A DNA stretch of 64,000 nucleotides from Marixanthomonas sp. SCSIO 43207 (GCF_019904255.1 NZ_CP063203.1:310001-374000), one strand, 5' to 3'; positions 37,578 to 47,085 are shown, counted from the first letter of the stretch. The notes: a model not told the origin generated them from the letters alone. A program made the numbers and translations.

Positions 37578-39539
37578 TTACAAAACCCTTCTTAGTTTTT
37601 CAGAAAGTATTTTTTTTAGCGTTAAGTAATCCACTACGTCTTGCAAATCAACTGTTGGACCATCTGGCTCTTGATCTTTAATACTATCTGAAAGCTCTTT
37701 AATTTTTTGACTAACCAACTCCCTGCGTAGATTTAAAATAGTTTCACTTACTATTTGTGAAATAGAATGCTCCTTTTCTTTCACATAAATTTCTTTGCTT
37801 TCCCAATTATGCAAGCTGTACTTTTCTTCTTCCATTAAAATATCTGTTACAGCAGACGCTTTTTCAGGTTGAAGCGTATTTACAAAACTTTCCAAATGTA
37901 ATTCCTCCTCACGAGTTAACGTATTGATTATTTCAGAATACAACTCTTTAAAAGCCTCATTGGTAAATTCTATTTCATCATCGTGAAGATCCAAAAATAT
38001 CTTCTGAAACACCTTTTTTGTCTGTATTTCTTTCTTGTAATCAATTTCACCTTTATCATCAGTATCAATTACTACTTCTTCAAAATCTTCCTCTTCGGTA
38101 CCATATAACAATAAAAGCTCAATGATTTTTCGTTCTAGCTCATATTGAGCATCAACTTTTTCAACCTTCTCTTTTTCTGAAGGCACCACTTGCATTTGCT
38201 TTTTTTCGGTTGGTTTTCTTCTAGAAGCATCTCGCCTATCTTTTTGAACCAATTGAGCAAGTGTATTAAACAAGACTTCTTCTGAAATATCCATAATTCT
38301 TGAACATTCCTTTATATACAATTCTTGTTTTATAACATCGGGCACTTTTGAAATGCTTACCACAATATCTCGAATGGTTTCAGCCTTTTTTATAGGATCA
38401 TTTTTAGCTTCGGAAGCCAATAAAGATGCTTTAAACGAAATAAAATCCCTGGAGTTTTCTTCAAGGTACAGCGTTACAGCTTCCAAAGAGTTTTTTCTTG
38501 AAAAACTATCAGGATCTTCTCCTTCAGGAAAGGTGCAAATTTTTACATTCATTCCTTGTTCCAAAATCAAATCTACACCTCTAAGAGATGCTCGCAAGCC
38601 GGCAGCGTCACCATCAAAAAGTACTGTGATGTTTTGAGTTAATCGGTTAATCAACCGTATTTGTTCTGGTGTTAAAGCTGTTCCTGATGAAGAAACTACA
38701 TTTTCAATTCCGGTTTGATGAAACTGAATAACATCTGTATATCCTTCAACCAAGTAACAAGTATCTTCTTTAGCAATAGCTTGTTTGGCATTGTAAATAC
38801 CGTACAACACTTTGCTTTTATGGTATATATCACTCTCTGGCGAGTTAAGGTATTTGGCAGCTTTTTTTGAATTGTCTAGAATACGACCACCAAAACCTAA
38901 TGTACGGCCACTCATACTACGAATGGGAAACATCACTCTACCCTTAAAGCGATCAAACTGTTTTTCTCCCTTTACAATAGTAAGCCCAGTTTTTTCAAGA
39001 TAATCAAGTTTGTATCCCTTTTTTATAGCGTGATTGGTAAAAGCGTCCCAACTATCTGGCGACAAGCCTAGGTCAAATTTTTTGATGGTTTCTTCAGTAA
39101 AACCCCGTTCCTTAAAATAACTAAGCCCAATAGCTTTTCCTTCTTCGGTTTTAAATAATATATTCTTGAAGTAATCTTTTGCAAAATCGCTAACTAGGTA
39201 TAAGCTTTCACGCTCATTAGCTTGTTGTTTTTGCTCGTCTGTCTGCTCTGTTTCTTCTATTTCAATACCGTATTTTTTGGCAAGGTATTTTATAGCTTCA
39301 GGATATGAAAAGTGTTCATGCTCCATTAAAAAAGCAACCACATTCCCTCCTTTACCACTACTGAAATCTTTCCATATCTGTTTTACCGGGGACACCATAA
39401 AGCTTGGGGTACGCTCATCTGTAAAGGGACTGAGGCCTTTAAAATTGCTTCCGGATTTTTTAAGCTGAACAAAATCACCGATTACCTCCTCAACACGAGC
39501 AGTCTCAAAAACGCTATCTATGGTAGATTTTGAAATCAA
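37578..39539 (-). CDS. dnaG: DNA primase without zinc ligands
   Basis: A 653-residue primase that makes RNA primers at the replication fork. The catalytic TOPRIM part is clear (YLVEGYTDVIQFHQTG, LFDGDAAGLRASLRGVDL). The N-terminal CHC2 zinc-ribbon fold is recognisable (KGLSPFTDERTPSFMVSP and WKDFSSGKGGN), but the four metal ligands are Ser37, Thr40, Asp58 and Ser61 instead of Cys-His-Cys-Cys. The rest is intact and the length normal, so this is a functional gene with a metal-free N-terminal domain, as I believe is usual in flavobacteria. A C-terminal helicase-binding region follows. Confidence 0.95.
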   Translation of the reverse strand: MISKSTIDSVFETARVEEVIGDFVQLKKSGSNFKGLSPFTDERTPSFMVSPVKQIWKDFSSGKGGNVVAFLMEHEHFSYPEAIKYLAKKYGIEIEETEQTDEQKQQANERESLYLVSDFAKDYFKNILFKTEEGKAIGLSYFKERGFTEETIKKFDLGLSPDSWDAFTNHAIKKGYKLDYLEKTGLTIVKGEKQFDRFKGRVMFPIRSMSGRTLGFGGRILDNSKKAAKYLNSPESDIYHKSKVLYGIYNAKQAIAKEDTCYLVEGYTDVIQFHQTGIENVVSSSGTALTPEQIRLINRLTQNITVLFDGDAAGLRASLRGVDLILEQGMNVKICTFPEGEDPDSFSRKNSLEAVTLYLEENSRDFISFKASLLASEAKNDPIKKAETIRDIVVSISKVPDVIKQELYIKECSRIMDISEEVLFNTLAQLVQKDRRDASRRKPTEKKQMQVVPSEKEKVEKVDAQYELERKIIELLLLYGTEEEDFEEVVIDTDDKGEIDYKKEIQTKKVFQKIFLDLHDDEIEFTNEAFKELYSEIINTLTREEELHLESFVNTLQPEKASAVTDILMEEEKYSLHNWESKEIYVKEKEHSISQIVSETILNLRRELVSQKIKELSDSIKDQEPDGPTVDLQDVVDYLTLKKILSEKLRRVL

Positions 39540-39614
39540 ATTTTAAAAAGAATTATAGAGTAACAAATATAGTAAAATGTAACGCGTAACGAAGGGCATT
39601 TTTTTCCAAAGAAA

Positions 39615-39646
39615 AAGCTCCTCTGTAATAGAAAGGAGCTTAAAAA
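39615..39646 (-). terminator. Terminator of the ECF operon
   Basis: AAGCTCCT (39615-39622) and AGGAGCTT (39634-39641); on the minus strand it runs into TTTTTC. It lies 24 bases past the end of the outer-membrane protein gene. Confidence 0.75.
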
Positions 39647-39665
39647 TTTAAACACGGCCAAAACA

Positions 39666-40727
39666 TTAATCTACATCAAAACGTAGCCCTAATGATATAT
39701 TACGTTGATCAATTGGATTATCCTTAAAGATGGTATTTAAATCATATTTTACGTACAATGCTGTACCCTTCCAACCTACATATCCACTCACACCGTAAAT
39801 AAAATTATTGGTATTGTAGTTTGCTTTTAATTTTTCTTTTACATTCTCACCATCTTCTGAATATTTTAATTTTTGGCGAGTACCCAAATTGAATCCTGCA
39901 TAACCTCCTAGCCCTACTTTAATTTGGTTATAAGTTGAATACCTAAAATACTCTTCTTTTTCAATTTTCTTGGAAGGTCCAAATTCAAAATGAACGGGAA
40001 ACACCAGATTATCCATTCTGAATTTTGACTTATCAAGATCTAGTCGAAATTCTTGCAACTCGGTTTGATCACCTGTATCTACAAAATATCTGTTATCTGT
40101 GGGTTTTAAACCATTAAACTGAAATGAAAAACCGTATTTTACTCGTAACCAATTTGTATTCTTAAACACTCGTGTTCTCCAAGCCCAGCCAATTTCAGCA
40201 AATCGACTTCCTCCTATTTTAAAATCTGAATCATTTAAAGATTGTCCTTCGGTAATCACATTGTTAAGTCCTACAGCTAGTACAAAAGCACTGGTAGTTC
40301 TACGGTCATATTTTTTTGCTTTGTTCGTTTTACCTAAAAAAACAAAGGAATCATCATCGTCACCTGACCCAATTCTTAGCACTACTCTTTCTGTATCATC
40401 AGATAAATTTTCATTATCTCCATTACGTTCTAATAGCGCTATTTTGTTATCAATTATTGCTAAGCGGTTTTCAATATTTAAGGCGCGTTTTTCTGCAGCT
40501 TTGGCTTTTAGTTTTTCAGCTTCAGCAAAAGATAATTCTTCATTTTCAAGTCGCTTATTAATTGCTTCTACTTCAACTTTTAGCGCATCTTTTTCTTCTT
40601 TTACAACTTGTTCTTGTGCAGCTTTTAACATAGCAATGTTTTCAGCTTGATTTTCTTCTTGGGCATTTGCCGTAAAGACAGTAAGCACCCATACCGTAAC
40701 AACGGTACAATACGTAATTATTTTCAT
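39666..40727 (-). CDS. Exported protein with coiled coil and predicted outer-membrane beta-barrel
   Basis: A 353-residue protein with a signal peptide ending near residue 22 (VWVLTVFTANAQ). A strongly charged helical stretch (about 25-100, KAAQEQVVKEEKDALKVEVE and following, Lys/Glu/Ala-rich) suggests a coiled coil. The second half alternates aromatic and polar residues with many Gly (for example GWAWRTRVFKNTNWLRVKYG and GGYAGFNLGTRQ) and ends in the LGLRFDVD-type final strand, so it looks like an outer-membrane barrel. I know no named family. It lies 89 bases behind the anti-sigma gene, probably a member of that ECF operon and perhaps its envelope output. Confidence 0.75.
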   Translation of the reverse strand: MKIITYCTVVTVWVLTVFTANAQEENQAENIAMLKAAQEQVVKEEKDALKVEVEAINKRLENEELSFAEAEKLKAKAAEKRALNIENRLAIIDNKIALLERNGDNENLSDDTERVVLRIGSGDDDDSFVFLGKTNKAKKYDRRTTSAFVLAVGLNNVITEGQSLNDSDFKIGGSRFAEIGWAWRTRVFKNTNWLRVKYGFSFQFNGLKPTDNRYFVDTGDQTELQEFRLDLDKSKFRMDNLVFPVHFEFGPSKKIEKEEYFRYSTYNQIKVGLGGYAGFNLGTRQKLKYSEDGENVKEKLKANYNTNNFIYGVSGYVGWKGTALYVKYDLNTIFKDNPIDQRNISLGLRFDVD

Positions 40728-40816
40728 GATTTTTGTGATTTAGTGTTGGTAGGCAGCTCTCCCTAGTAAGAGAGAGGTACCTCACAACTTGATTGATGAA
40801 TTGATTTGTATAAAAT

Positions 40817-41608
40817 TTATTCGTTTCGCTCTGCAACTGCAGTTCTTACCTTATTAAACCCTTCGCCTAGGGCGTCAAAAACCTTGTCTCTAAAGCTTTT
40901 TTCCAGTTCCATTTCTACATCAAAAAGCAAAGCTGCAGCATCTACTTTTTTAGTTTCTGTATGTAAAAATTGTTTGGTTTTAATTTCTCGTTCGGCTTGT
41001 GCCAATAATGCATCAATTTCGGCAGGCGTTACTTCTTTATTTTTATGTTGAATCTCTTTCACTTGAGCTACCACTTCGTTAACTTTATTAGTAACAAAAC
41101 GGTTTTCTTCAGTTTTGGTTGGCTGCCGGTCTGTTTTGCCCTCTTTGGTATTCACAGACTCATAGGCTACTGTTTGATTTTGGTTTTTTTCTGAAAGAGT
41201 TTCTATTTGTTTATCAATTTTTGGTTGTGGTTTTACAGACTTGGTTTGTAATGGTTTATTTTTTTGAGTTGATACAGGAGCTGTAGTAGCTTCTGAAGCT
41301 ATTTTTTCTGAATGTATTTCTTGAGAAGCCTTAACGGGTTCTGTACTTAAGTCTATAGTTTCTTTATTTGTAGGTGCGGTCACAAGGTTTTCACCATCTG
41401 AAACTGCCTGAGAATTGCTAAAAATTAAAGAACCTACTACAATAATGCTCACCAAGCTTGCGGCAACAGCATACCAAACGATTCTATTTTTTGACTTTTT
41501 TGTATTTCCTAGTTGAGCATTGAGTTGTTCCCAAGCCTCACTAGATGGTTGCATCTCTCTTTCTTGTAACTTCTCGCGAATGGTTTCTTCAAATTTATTG
41601 GGTTCCAT
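40817..41608 (-). CDS. Probable anti-sigma factor (single-pass membrane protein)
   Basis: A 263-residue protein with a cytoplasmic N-terminus (FEETIREKLQEREMQPSSEAW), one membrane helix (about 44-64, WYAVAASLVSIIVVGSLIFS) and a Lys/Glu/Thr-rich periplasmic part. It shows no zinc HxxxCxxC motif. The FEE-LxxxE-PSxxAWEQL N-terminus is typical of membrane-bound partners encoded next to ECF sigma genes in flavobacteria. Its start overlaps the sigma gene by 14 bases, so both are translationally coupled, which supports the role of sequestering that sigma factor at the membrane. Confidence 0.8.
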   Translation of the reverse strand: MEPNKFEETIREKLQEREMQPSSEAWEQLNAQLGNTKKSKNRIVWYAVAASLVSIIVVGSLIFSNSQAVSDGENLVTAPTNKETIDLSTEPVKASQEIHSEKIASEATTAPVSTQKNKPLQTKSVKPQPKIDKQIETLSEKNQNQTVAYESVNTKEGKTDRQPTKTEENRFVTNKVNEVVAQVKEIQHKNKEVTPAEIDALLAQAEREIKTKQFLHTETKKVDAAALLFDVEMELEKSFRDKVFDALGEGFNKVRTAVAERNE

Positions 41609-42161
41609 AATTCACGTTGTTTTGGTGAGTAATCATTTTTTGAAGCATTTTACGAGCCTTTGATAATTGAGATTTTGAGGTTCCTTCACTTATTTTAAGT
41701 AATTCGGCTATTTCACTGTGCTTATACCCTTCTACAGCGTAAAGAACAAAAACGGTTTTGTATCCTTCGGGCAACTCATCGATCATCTTTTGAATTTCTT
41801 CAACCGCAAAATCTGTTTTAATGTGTGAGGCGTATTCAAGCGAGTTTTCAAGTTGAGATTCATCATTAAACAGTAGCTTTTTTTGTCTTCTTAATTCGCT
41901 AATAGATTCGTTTACCATTATTCTTCTTATCCAACCTTCAAAACTACCTTGATCACTAAAGGAGTCTAATTTTGTAAATACTTTATAAAATCCTTTGAGC
42001 ATTGTGGCTTCTGCCAGATCATCACTTTTAATATACTGCCTACAAACACTTAACATTTTTGGGGCAAACATTTGATAAAGCCCATGCTGAGCTTTTCGGT
42101 TGCCTTTTTTTGCTTTTGTAATTAAAGCAGCATAATTTTTATGTAATGAAATCAATTTCAC
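41595..42161 (-). CDS. ECF-type RNA polymerase sigma factor
   Basis: A 188-residue sigma-70 family protein with only regions 2 and 4. Region 2 includes GSFEGWIRRIMVNESISELRRQ; region 4 has LPEGYKTVFVLYAVEGYKHSEIAELLKISEGTSKSQLSKARK. The start is a GTG at 42161; no in-frame ATG lies upstream and a later one would remove region 2. The anti-sigma gene overlaps its 3' end. A promoter of ECF type just upstream indicates that the factor activates its own operon. Confidence 0.93.
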   Translation of the reverse strand: MKLISLHKNYAALITKAKKGNRKAQHGLYQMFAPKMLSVCRQYIKSDDLAEATMLKGFYKVFTKLDSFSDQGSFEGWIRRIMVNESISELRRQKKLLFNDESQLENSLEYASHIKTDFAVEEIQKMIDELPEGYKTVFVLYAVEGYKHSEIAELLKISEGTSKSQLSKARKMLQKMITHQNNVNYGTQ

Positions 42162-42189
42162 AATATGCTTCGCTTGTGCTTCTATTATA

Positions 42190-42218
42190 TAGACGCAAGA
42201 ATAAAAGAAAGGGTTGCC
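42190..42218 (-). promoter_or_regulatory. ECF-type autoregulatory promoter
   Basis: On the minus strand GGCAACC (42212-42218) followed by a CTTT tract, then 15 bases after the -35 box, GCGTCTA (42190-42196). The AAC and CGTC cores match the classical ECF sigma promoter form and not the TAnnTTTG form. It lies 29 bases before the GTG of the sigma gene. Confidence 0.75.
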
Positions 42219-42234
42219 TGATAGCTTAAAAAAA

Positions 42235-43212
42235 TTATTTTTTTCTATCTATCACATAATTTACCATCAACTCCAACGATTCTTTATAAGGTGAGTTTGG
42301 GTAAGATTGAAGTATCGCTAATGCTTGTTGTTGATAATCTTTCATCCTCGAAATAGCGTAGTCAAGTCCGCCGCTATCTTTTACAAAAGCAATAACCTCC
42401 TTAACTCGCTTTTTATCTTTGTTATGGTTTTTAACCGAATTAATAAGCCAGCGTTTATTTTTTTCGGAAGTGTTGTTTAAGGAATAAATTAACGGAAGTG
42501 TCATTTTTTGTTCCTTGATATCAATCCCTGTTGGTTTCCCTATTTTTTCATCTCCATAGTCAAAAAGATCATCTTTAATTTGAAAAGCGATTCCAATTAA
42601 TTCACCAAATTGACGCATAGCCTCTACTTCTTCTTTAGGAGCATTAACAGATTGTGCCCCCATTGCACAACAAGCAGCAATTAACGTGGCAGTTTTTTGC
42701 CGAATGATATCAAAGTATATATCTTCAGTTATATCAAGTCTTCTGGCTTTTTCTATTTGAAGCAACTCGCCTTCACTCATTTCACGAACCGCTACTGAAA
42801 TGATCTTCAGCAAATCAAAATCATCGTTATCTATGGAAAGTAATAGTCCTTTAGACAACAAATAATCCCCAACCAGTACTGCAATTTTATTTTTCCAAAG
42901 GGCATTGATGGAGAAAAAACCGCGTCTTCTATTACTATCATCTACTACATCATCATGAACTAGCGTTGCAGTATGAATAAGTTCAATAACCGAAGCACCT
43001 CGATAGGTACGTTCTTGAACAGCACCGTTTCCTGTCATTTTTGCAATAAGAAAAACAAACATAGGGCGCATTTGTTTTCCTTTACGGTTTACAACATAAT
43101 GTGTAATTCTATTTAATAACGCCACTTTTGACGACATGGCCCCGGAGAACTTTTTTTCAAAAAGTTCCATTTCGGTCTCGATAGGGAGTTTTATTTGAGA
43201 AACTATTTTCAT
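42235..43212 (-). CDS. Polyprenyl diphosphate synthase
   Basis: A 325-residue trans-isoprenyl diphosphate synthase. The first aspartate-rich motif is LVHDDVVDDSNRRRG, the second IKDDLFDYG; GKQMRPMFVFLIAKMTG near the N-terminus binds the substrate. These enzymes make the long side chain of menaquinone (for example a C30-C40 chain) by adding isopentenyl units. The chain length cannot be judged safely from sequence. It may be called ispB-like. It lies 22 bases from the ECF promoter region and is transcribed in the same direction as the sigma gene. Confidence 0.92.
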   Translation of the reverse strand: MKIVSQIKLPIETEMELFEKKFSGAMSSKVALLNRITHYVVNRKGKQMRPMFVFLIAKMTGNGAVQERTYRGASVIELIHTATLVHDDVVDDSNRRRGFFSINALWKNKIAVLVGDYLLSKGLLLSIDNDDFDLLKIISVAVREMSEGELLQIEKARRLDITEDIYFDIIRQKTATLIAACCAMGAQSVNAPKEEVEAMRQFGELIGIAFQIKDDLFDYGDEKIGKPTGIDIKEQKMTLPLIYSLNNTSEKNKRWLINSVKNHNKDKKRVKEVIAFVKDSGGLDYAISRMKDYQQQALAILQSYPNSPYKESLELMVNYVIDRKK

Positions 43213-43304
43213 TTAACCCCCAAAAATAGTAGAAACACTACTAAAAGTTCTAATTATTTAAAATTATTTCATATATTAGCGGAAACTAAAAAACAAATAT
43301 TATT

Positions 43305-44150
43305 ATGAAGAAAATTACATTTTTAGCTGCATTTTTTGCAGTATTTGCGGTAAACGCACAATTAATTTCTGAAGGTTTTGATGATATCACAACCTTAACA
43401 GACTATGATGTAGTAAACGTAAGTGATTCACCAAACACTGATATTTTCCAGGGAAATACAGATGTTTTTGTATCATTTGATGGTGCTGATGACTCTTATT
43501 TAGGAATGAACTTTAACGCAACAGCTGGATCTTTAATTGATCTTTACTTAATTCTTCCTGCTCTTGATCTTGAAAACGGTGATGTAATCACTTTTTACAC
43601 AAGAACTGGTGATGATAGTTCATTCCCAGACAGATTAGAAGTTCGTCTTGATCCTGATGGATCTGGTACTGCTCCAACTGCTGGTGATGTAGGTTCTTAT
43701 ACTGAATTATTAGGATCTATCAACCCAGATCTTAATGTAGGTGGATACCCAGAATCTTGGGAGCCAGTACAAGAGTTTACTGTATCAGGTCTTACTGGTG
43801 AAACCAACACAAGAATCGCATTACGTTACTTTGTAACAGATGCTGGACCTACTGGTGCAAACTCTAACTACATTGGTATTGACAGATTAGAAGTTTCTGA
43901 ATCATTAAGCGTAGAAGATCAAGCTTTTGACGGATTTAACTACTTTGTAAACAACAATGTATTATCTCTTAGAGCTAATTCTCCAATGCAATCTGTAAAC
44001 ATTCACAATGTATTAGGACAGCAAGTAGTTTCTCAAAAATTAGGTAACACTAACGAAACTGTAAACTTATCTGGACTTAACTCTGGAGTTTACCTAGCTA
44101 CTATTAACATTGATGGTGCTAAGAAGACTGTAAAGTTTGCTATCAAGTAA
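43305..44150 (+). CDS. Secreted T9SS cargo protein with choice-of-anchor-like domain
   Basis: A 281-residue secreted protein: signal peptide (MKKITFLAAFFAVFAVNAQ), a beta-sandwich of the choice-of-anchor/MAM-like type (EGFDDITTL, FQGNTDVFVSFDGADDSYL, DRLEVRLDPDG, TRIALRYFVTDAGP, YIGIDRLEVSE) and a type A T9SS sorting domain (about 205-281: SVNIHNVLGQQVVSQKLG, LNSGVYLATI and terminal KKTVKFAIK). It should leave the cell through the T9SS, with the sorting domain cleaved. Its adhesive or binding function is unknown. It stands alone with its own terminator. Confidence 0.9.
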   Translation: MKKITFLAAFFAVFAVNAQLISEGFDDITTLTDYDVVNVSDSPNTDIFQGNTDVFVSFDGADDSYLGMNFNATAGSLIDLYLILPALDLENGDVITFYTRTGDDSSFPDRLEVRLDPDGSGTAPTAGDVGSYTELLGSINPDLNVGGYPESWEPVQEFTVSGLTGETNTRIALRYFVTDAGPTGANSNYIGIDRLEVSESLSVEDQAFDGFNYFVNNNVLSLRANSPMQSVNIHNVLGQQVVSQKLGNTNETVNLSGLNSGVYLATINIDGAKKTVKFAIK

Positions 44151-44171
44151 GTTTAATACAATCTTAAACCT

Positions 44172-44207
44172 AAAGAGCGGTTGTTATAAAACAACCGCTC
44201 TTTTTTT
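44172..44207 (+). terminator. Terminator after the T9SS cargo gene
   Basis: AAAGAGCGGTTGT (44172-44184) and ACAACCGCTCTTT (44191-44203), a 13-bp stem with a 6-base loop and a following T-run. It may also serve rlmN from the other side. Confidence 0.92.
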
Positions 44208-44232
44208 ATGCTCCTAACTGAAAAGGTAGCTC

Positions 44233-45273
44233 TTAACTTTTATTTGCTAATTGCCCACAAGCTGCATCAATATCCTTTCCACGGCTTCTGCGTACTGTAA
44301 CAGGTATTTTATTTCTTTCAAGTTTTTGAATGTATAAATCTATTGCAGAATCGTTTGCTTGTTGAAACGCTCCATCATCAATTGGATTGTATTCTATCAG
44401 GTTTATTTTACAAGGAACTGACTTACAATACTCAACAAGAGCATCTACATCTTTTTCCGAATCATTGATACCTTTCCATACAATATACTCATAAGTAATA
44501 CGCCGCTTTGTTTTTGCATACCAATACTCTAGTGATTCTCTTAAATCGGGTAACGTAAAACTTTTTGCAAATGGCATTATTTGCTCACGTGTTTCTTGAA
44601 TGGCAGAGTGTAACGAAACAGCTAGATTAAACTTAACCTCATCATCAGCCAGTTTTTTTATCATTTTTGGAACTCCAGAAGTAGACAACGTAATTCTTTT
44701 AGGCGACATTCCTAAGCCCTCTTCTGATGTTATCATCTTTATAGATTCAAGGACATTTTTATAATTCATAAGCGGCTCGCCCATTCCCATATACACAATA
44801 TTTGATAAGGGTTTATCATGATAAAGCAAACTCTCTTTATGAATAGCGACTACTTGATCAAAAATCTCATCAGGATTTAAATTACGCATACGCTTTAATC
44901 GAGATGTTGCGCAAAATTTGCAGTCCAAACTGCAACCCACTTGAGAAGAAACACAAGCTGTAGTTCTAGATTTTGTAGGAATTAAAACAGACTCTACAAC
45001 AAAACCATCGTGAAGTTTTACAGCATTTTTAATTGTACCATCACCACTCTTTTGAAGGCTATCAACCTCAATATGATTAATCACAAAGTTTTCTTCAAGG
45101 TGCGCACGTGTTTCCTTTGAAATATTGGTCATATCTTCAAAGTTATGAATACCTTTATTCCATAGCCATTCATAAACTTGATTGCCCCTAAAAGCTTTAT
45201 CACCAATACTCACAAAAAAATCACGCAATTCTTGCTTTGATAAGGATCTAATATCTTTTTTTTCTGAAACCAT
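44233..45273 (-). CDS. rlmN: 23S rRNA (adenine-2503-C2)-methyltransferase
   Basis: A 346-residue radical-SAM enzyme methylating A2503 of 23S rRNA and A37 of some tRNAs. The cluster-binding motif is CSLDCKFCATS (CxxxCxxC), followed by NIVYMGMGEPLMN, SPKRITLSTSGV and a C-terminal VTVRRSRGKDIDAACGQL with the catalytic Cys. The ATG at 45273 is used; a TTG at 45282 would add three residues. It stands between two T9SS cargo genes. Confidence 0.96.
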   Translation of the reverse strand: MVSEKKDIRSLSKQELRDFFVSIGDKAFRGNQVYEWLWNKGIHNFEDMTNISKETRAHLEENFVINHIEVDSLQKSGDGTIKNAVKLHDGFVVESVLIPTKSRTTACVSSQVGCSLDCKFCATSRLKRMRNLNPDEIFDQVVAIHKESLLYHDKPLSNIVYMGMGEPLMNYKNVLESIKMITSEEGLGMSPKRITLSTSGVPKMIKKLADDEVKFNLAVSLHSAIQETREQIMPFAKSFTLPDLRESLEYWYAKTKRRITYEYIVWKGINDSEKDVDALVEYCKSVPCKINLIEYNPIDDGAFQQANDSAIDLYIQKLERNKIPVTVRRSRGKDIDAACGQLANKS

Positions 45274-45351
45274 AAGTTGCAAAATTACTATTTAGATATT
45301 AGTTTACAGAAAGATTATGAAGTATTTATGAGTACCAAAAGAGTTGAATAA

Positions 45352-47007
45352 CTATCGAGTAACAATAATTTTTTTGGTAATATGTGAATCACTATCTGCA
45401 TCGGTCAACTTTAAAAAGTAAACACCTTCTGCCAATTGAGCTACAGAAATTGTATTCATAGTATTTGAAACAGTTCCTCTATTAAGCTGTTGACCTGCAA
45501 CATTGTAAATACTGTATAAAAGATTTGGATATCTACTGTTCATTACGGTTATAATATCTGAAGCAGGATTTGGGTAAATCTTCAGCTCACCCGTTATTTC
45601 AAACTCTGTAACATTTAATATATTCTGAATAGTCTCAAGTTGTGTTTGTCCCGTATTTAAAGGGTCAAGCCACTCCTTTAAGCGTTTATCTTCTGAAGAT
45701 CCAGCATCCCAAGAAACGGCCAATCTTCCGTAAATATCATAATCATTATTACCATTTATACCGTCACAAAAAGCATTTCCTGCATATAATTGCCCAATTA
45801 TCTTTCCGTTTTCATTAAATAATGGCGAACCGGATGAGCCGCTTTCTGTAGTTCCTATTTCCCAACCATCACCTACACCTTGTGATACACCTCCTATGAG
45901 CCAAACCTCTGTTCCATTAGCAGTTTCTTTTACTGCTCCTGTATTGTCTCTACATATTTTCATAATATCTCCATTAGGATGATGAATACCTACCTCAAAC
46001 TCTGGTAAATTATCGGTAACATCCCACCCTGCAAAAGATACGTCCCAAGATTCTGGTACGTCATTGTAAAGTTGAACTAAAGCAAAATCACTAAGAGCAT
46101 TGTTAGCCTTTAATTCGGCGCCACTCATAGTAAAGTTTGTCTGTATATCTGAACTTGGCTCACCCTCTCCGCAAACAGGACTTGGACTCATCCAATTAAA
46201 TCGAATTGACCAAAATGCAGGATCACTGTTATCAAGGCAGTGATTTCCTGTAAGTAAATAAGGTGTTTTATCATTATTTGTGTTATTAACTAAAACCGAA
46301 GAACACAAATAACCATTTCCTAAGTTAAGTAACGCAATTGCTTTTTTAAGGATGTCTTTTTTTGAATCAAAATCTTCGCCAATAGAACAATTAACATCAT
46401 AGTTACAGTCTCCAGAATCATTAAACCCTCGTTTACCTAGAGCATAATCCTCAACTTGATTCATTCGATACCCATGAATTAAGCTACCTATCGTTAGCGA
46501 TACATTTTCATTTACATTTTTTGGTTCAAAATATTCTATCCAAATAACATCACCGTTTACAAACCAAGAACCTAGCTGCTGGTTCTCTCTGTTTTGCTTA
46601 TTTGATAGCGGAATAAGAACGTCTGTATAATCTGTATTGTATAGAAACAATTGTGCCCCATTGGGTATGTAAAAATTGTCAAAATTTACACTTAAGTTTA
46701 AAGCGTTGGGAGATTTAATAGCTACTCGCCATAGTTTATCACCATTTTGTAAAGTTGTCACTTGGCCTTCTTTATGAATATCAACTTTAATAGTACGCTT
46801 TACTCCATAGCGCCAGGGCAACGTTTTATCAAGATCATTAATACTATCTTCTTGCTGAATAGCAGAAAGATCTAAAGGTGGCAAGATTATAGGCTCAATA
46901 TTTTCAGTAGAAACACGATAGCTTATAGGAAAGTCTGCGCTAGTTTCTTGAGAAAAAGCGAAAGGTATAAATAAGATAATAAATAAGAAAAAAGTAATTT
47001 TTTTCAT
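45352..47007 (-). CDS. Secreted trypsin-like serine protease with T9SS sorting domain
   Basis: A 551-residue secreted protease. It has a signal peptide (MKKITFFLFIILFIPFAFSQ), a pro-region, a chymotrypsin-fold domain and a C-terminal type A sorting domain (LKIYPNPASDIITV, YNVAGQQLNRG, LAEGVYFLKL). The catalytic triad is His256 (LLTGNHCLDN), Asp307 (ALSDFALVQL) and Ser394 (TESGSSGSPLF). The arrangement and conserved Cys (GYLCSS, ICRDN) resemble lysyl endopeptidase (Achromobacter protease I type), so cleavage after Lys is possible but unproven. The ATG at 47007 is preferred to an in-frame start at 47013. Confidence 0.9.
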   Translation of the reverse strand: MKKITFFLFIILFIPFAFSQETSADFPISYRVSTENIEPIILPPLDLSAIQQEDSINDLDKTLPWRYGVKRTIKVDIHKEGQVTTLQNGDKLWRVAIKSPNALNLSVNFDNFYIPNGAQLFLYNTDYTDVLIPLSNKQNRENQQLGSWFVNGDVIWIEYFEPKNVNENVSLTIGSLIHGYRMNQVEDYALGKRGFNDSGDCNYDVNCSIGEDFDSKKDILKKAIALLNLGNGYLCSSVLVNNTNNDKTPYLLTGNHCLDNSDPAFWSIRFNWMSPSPVCGEGEPSSDIQTNFTMSGAELKANNALSDFALVQLYNDVPESWDVSFAGWDVTDNLPEFEVGIHHPNGDIMKICRDNTGAVKETANGTEVWLIGGVSQGVGDGWEIGTTESGSSGSPLFNENGKIIGQLYAGNAFCDGINGNNDYDIYGRLAVSWDAGSSEDKRLKEWLDPLNTGQTQLETIQNILNVTEFEITGELKIYPNPASDIITVMNSRYPNLLYSIYNVAGQQLNRGTVSNTMNTISVAQLAEGVYFLKLTDADSDSHITKKIIVTR

Positions 47008-47085
47008 ACACACTTGCTGCTGAATATATTACAACACTACAAGATACTTTATTATTTTGAAAGTAGAAAATCCTTTTTCTCTATA

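Noticed and set aside
37578-39539. dnaG as a decayed gene because of missing zinc ligands
   Set aside because: Full length, intact TOPRIM motifs and conserved residues around the lost ligands indicate a working gene.
40728-40816. CTCTC/GAGAG hairpin between anti-sigma and barrel genes
   Set aside because: The stem is 5 bp with no T-tract; too weak to call a terminator or regulator.
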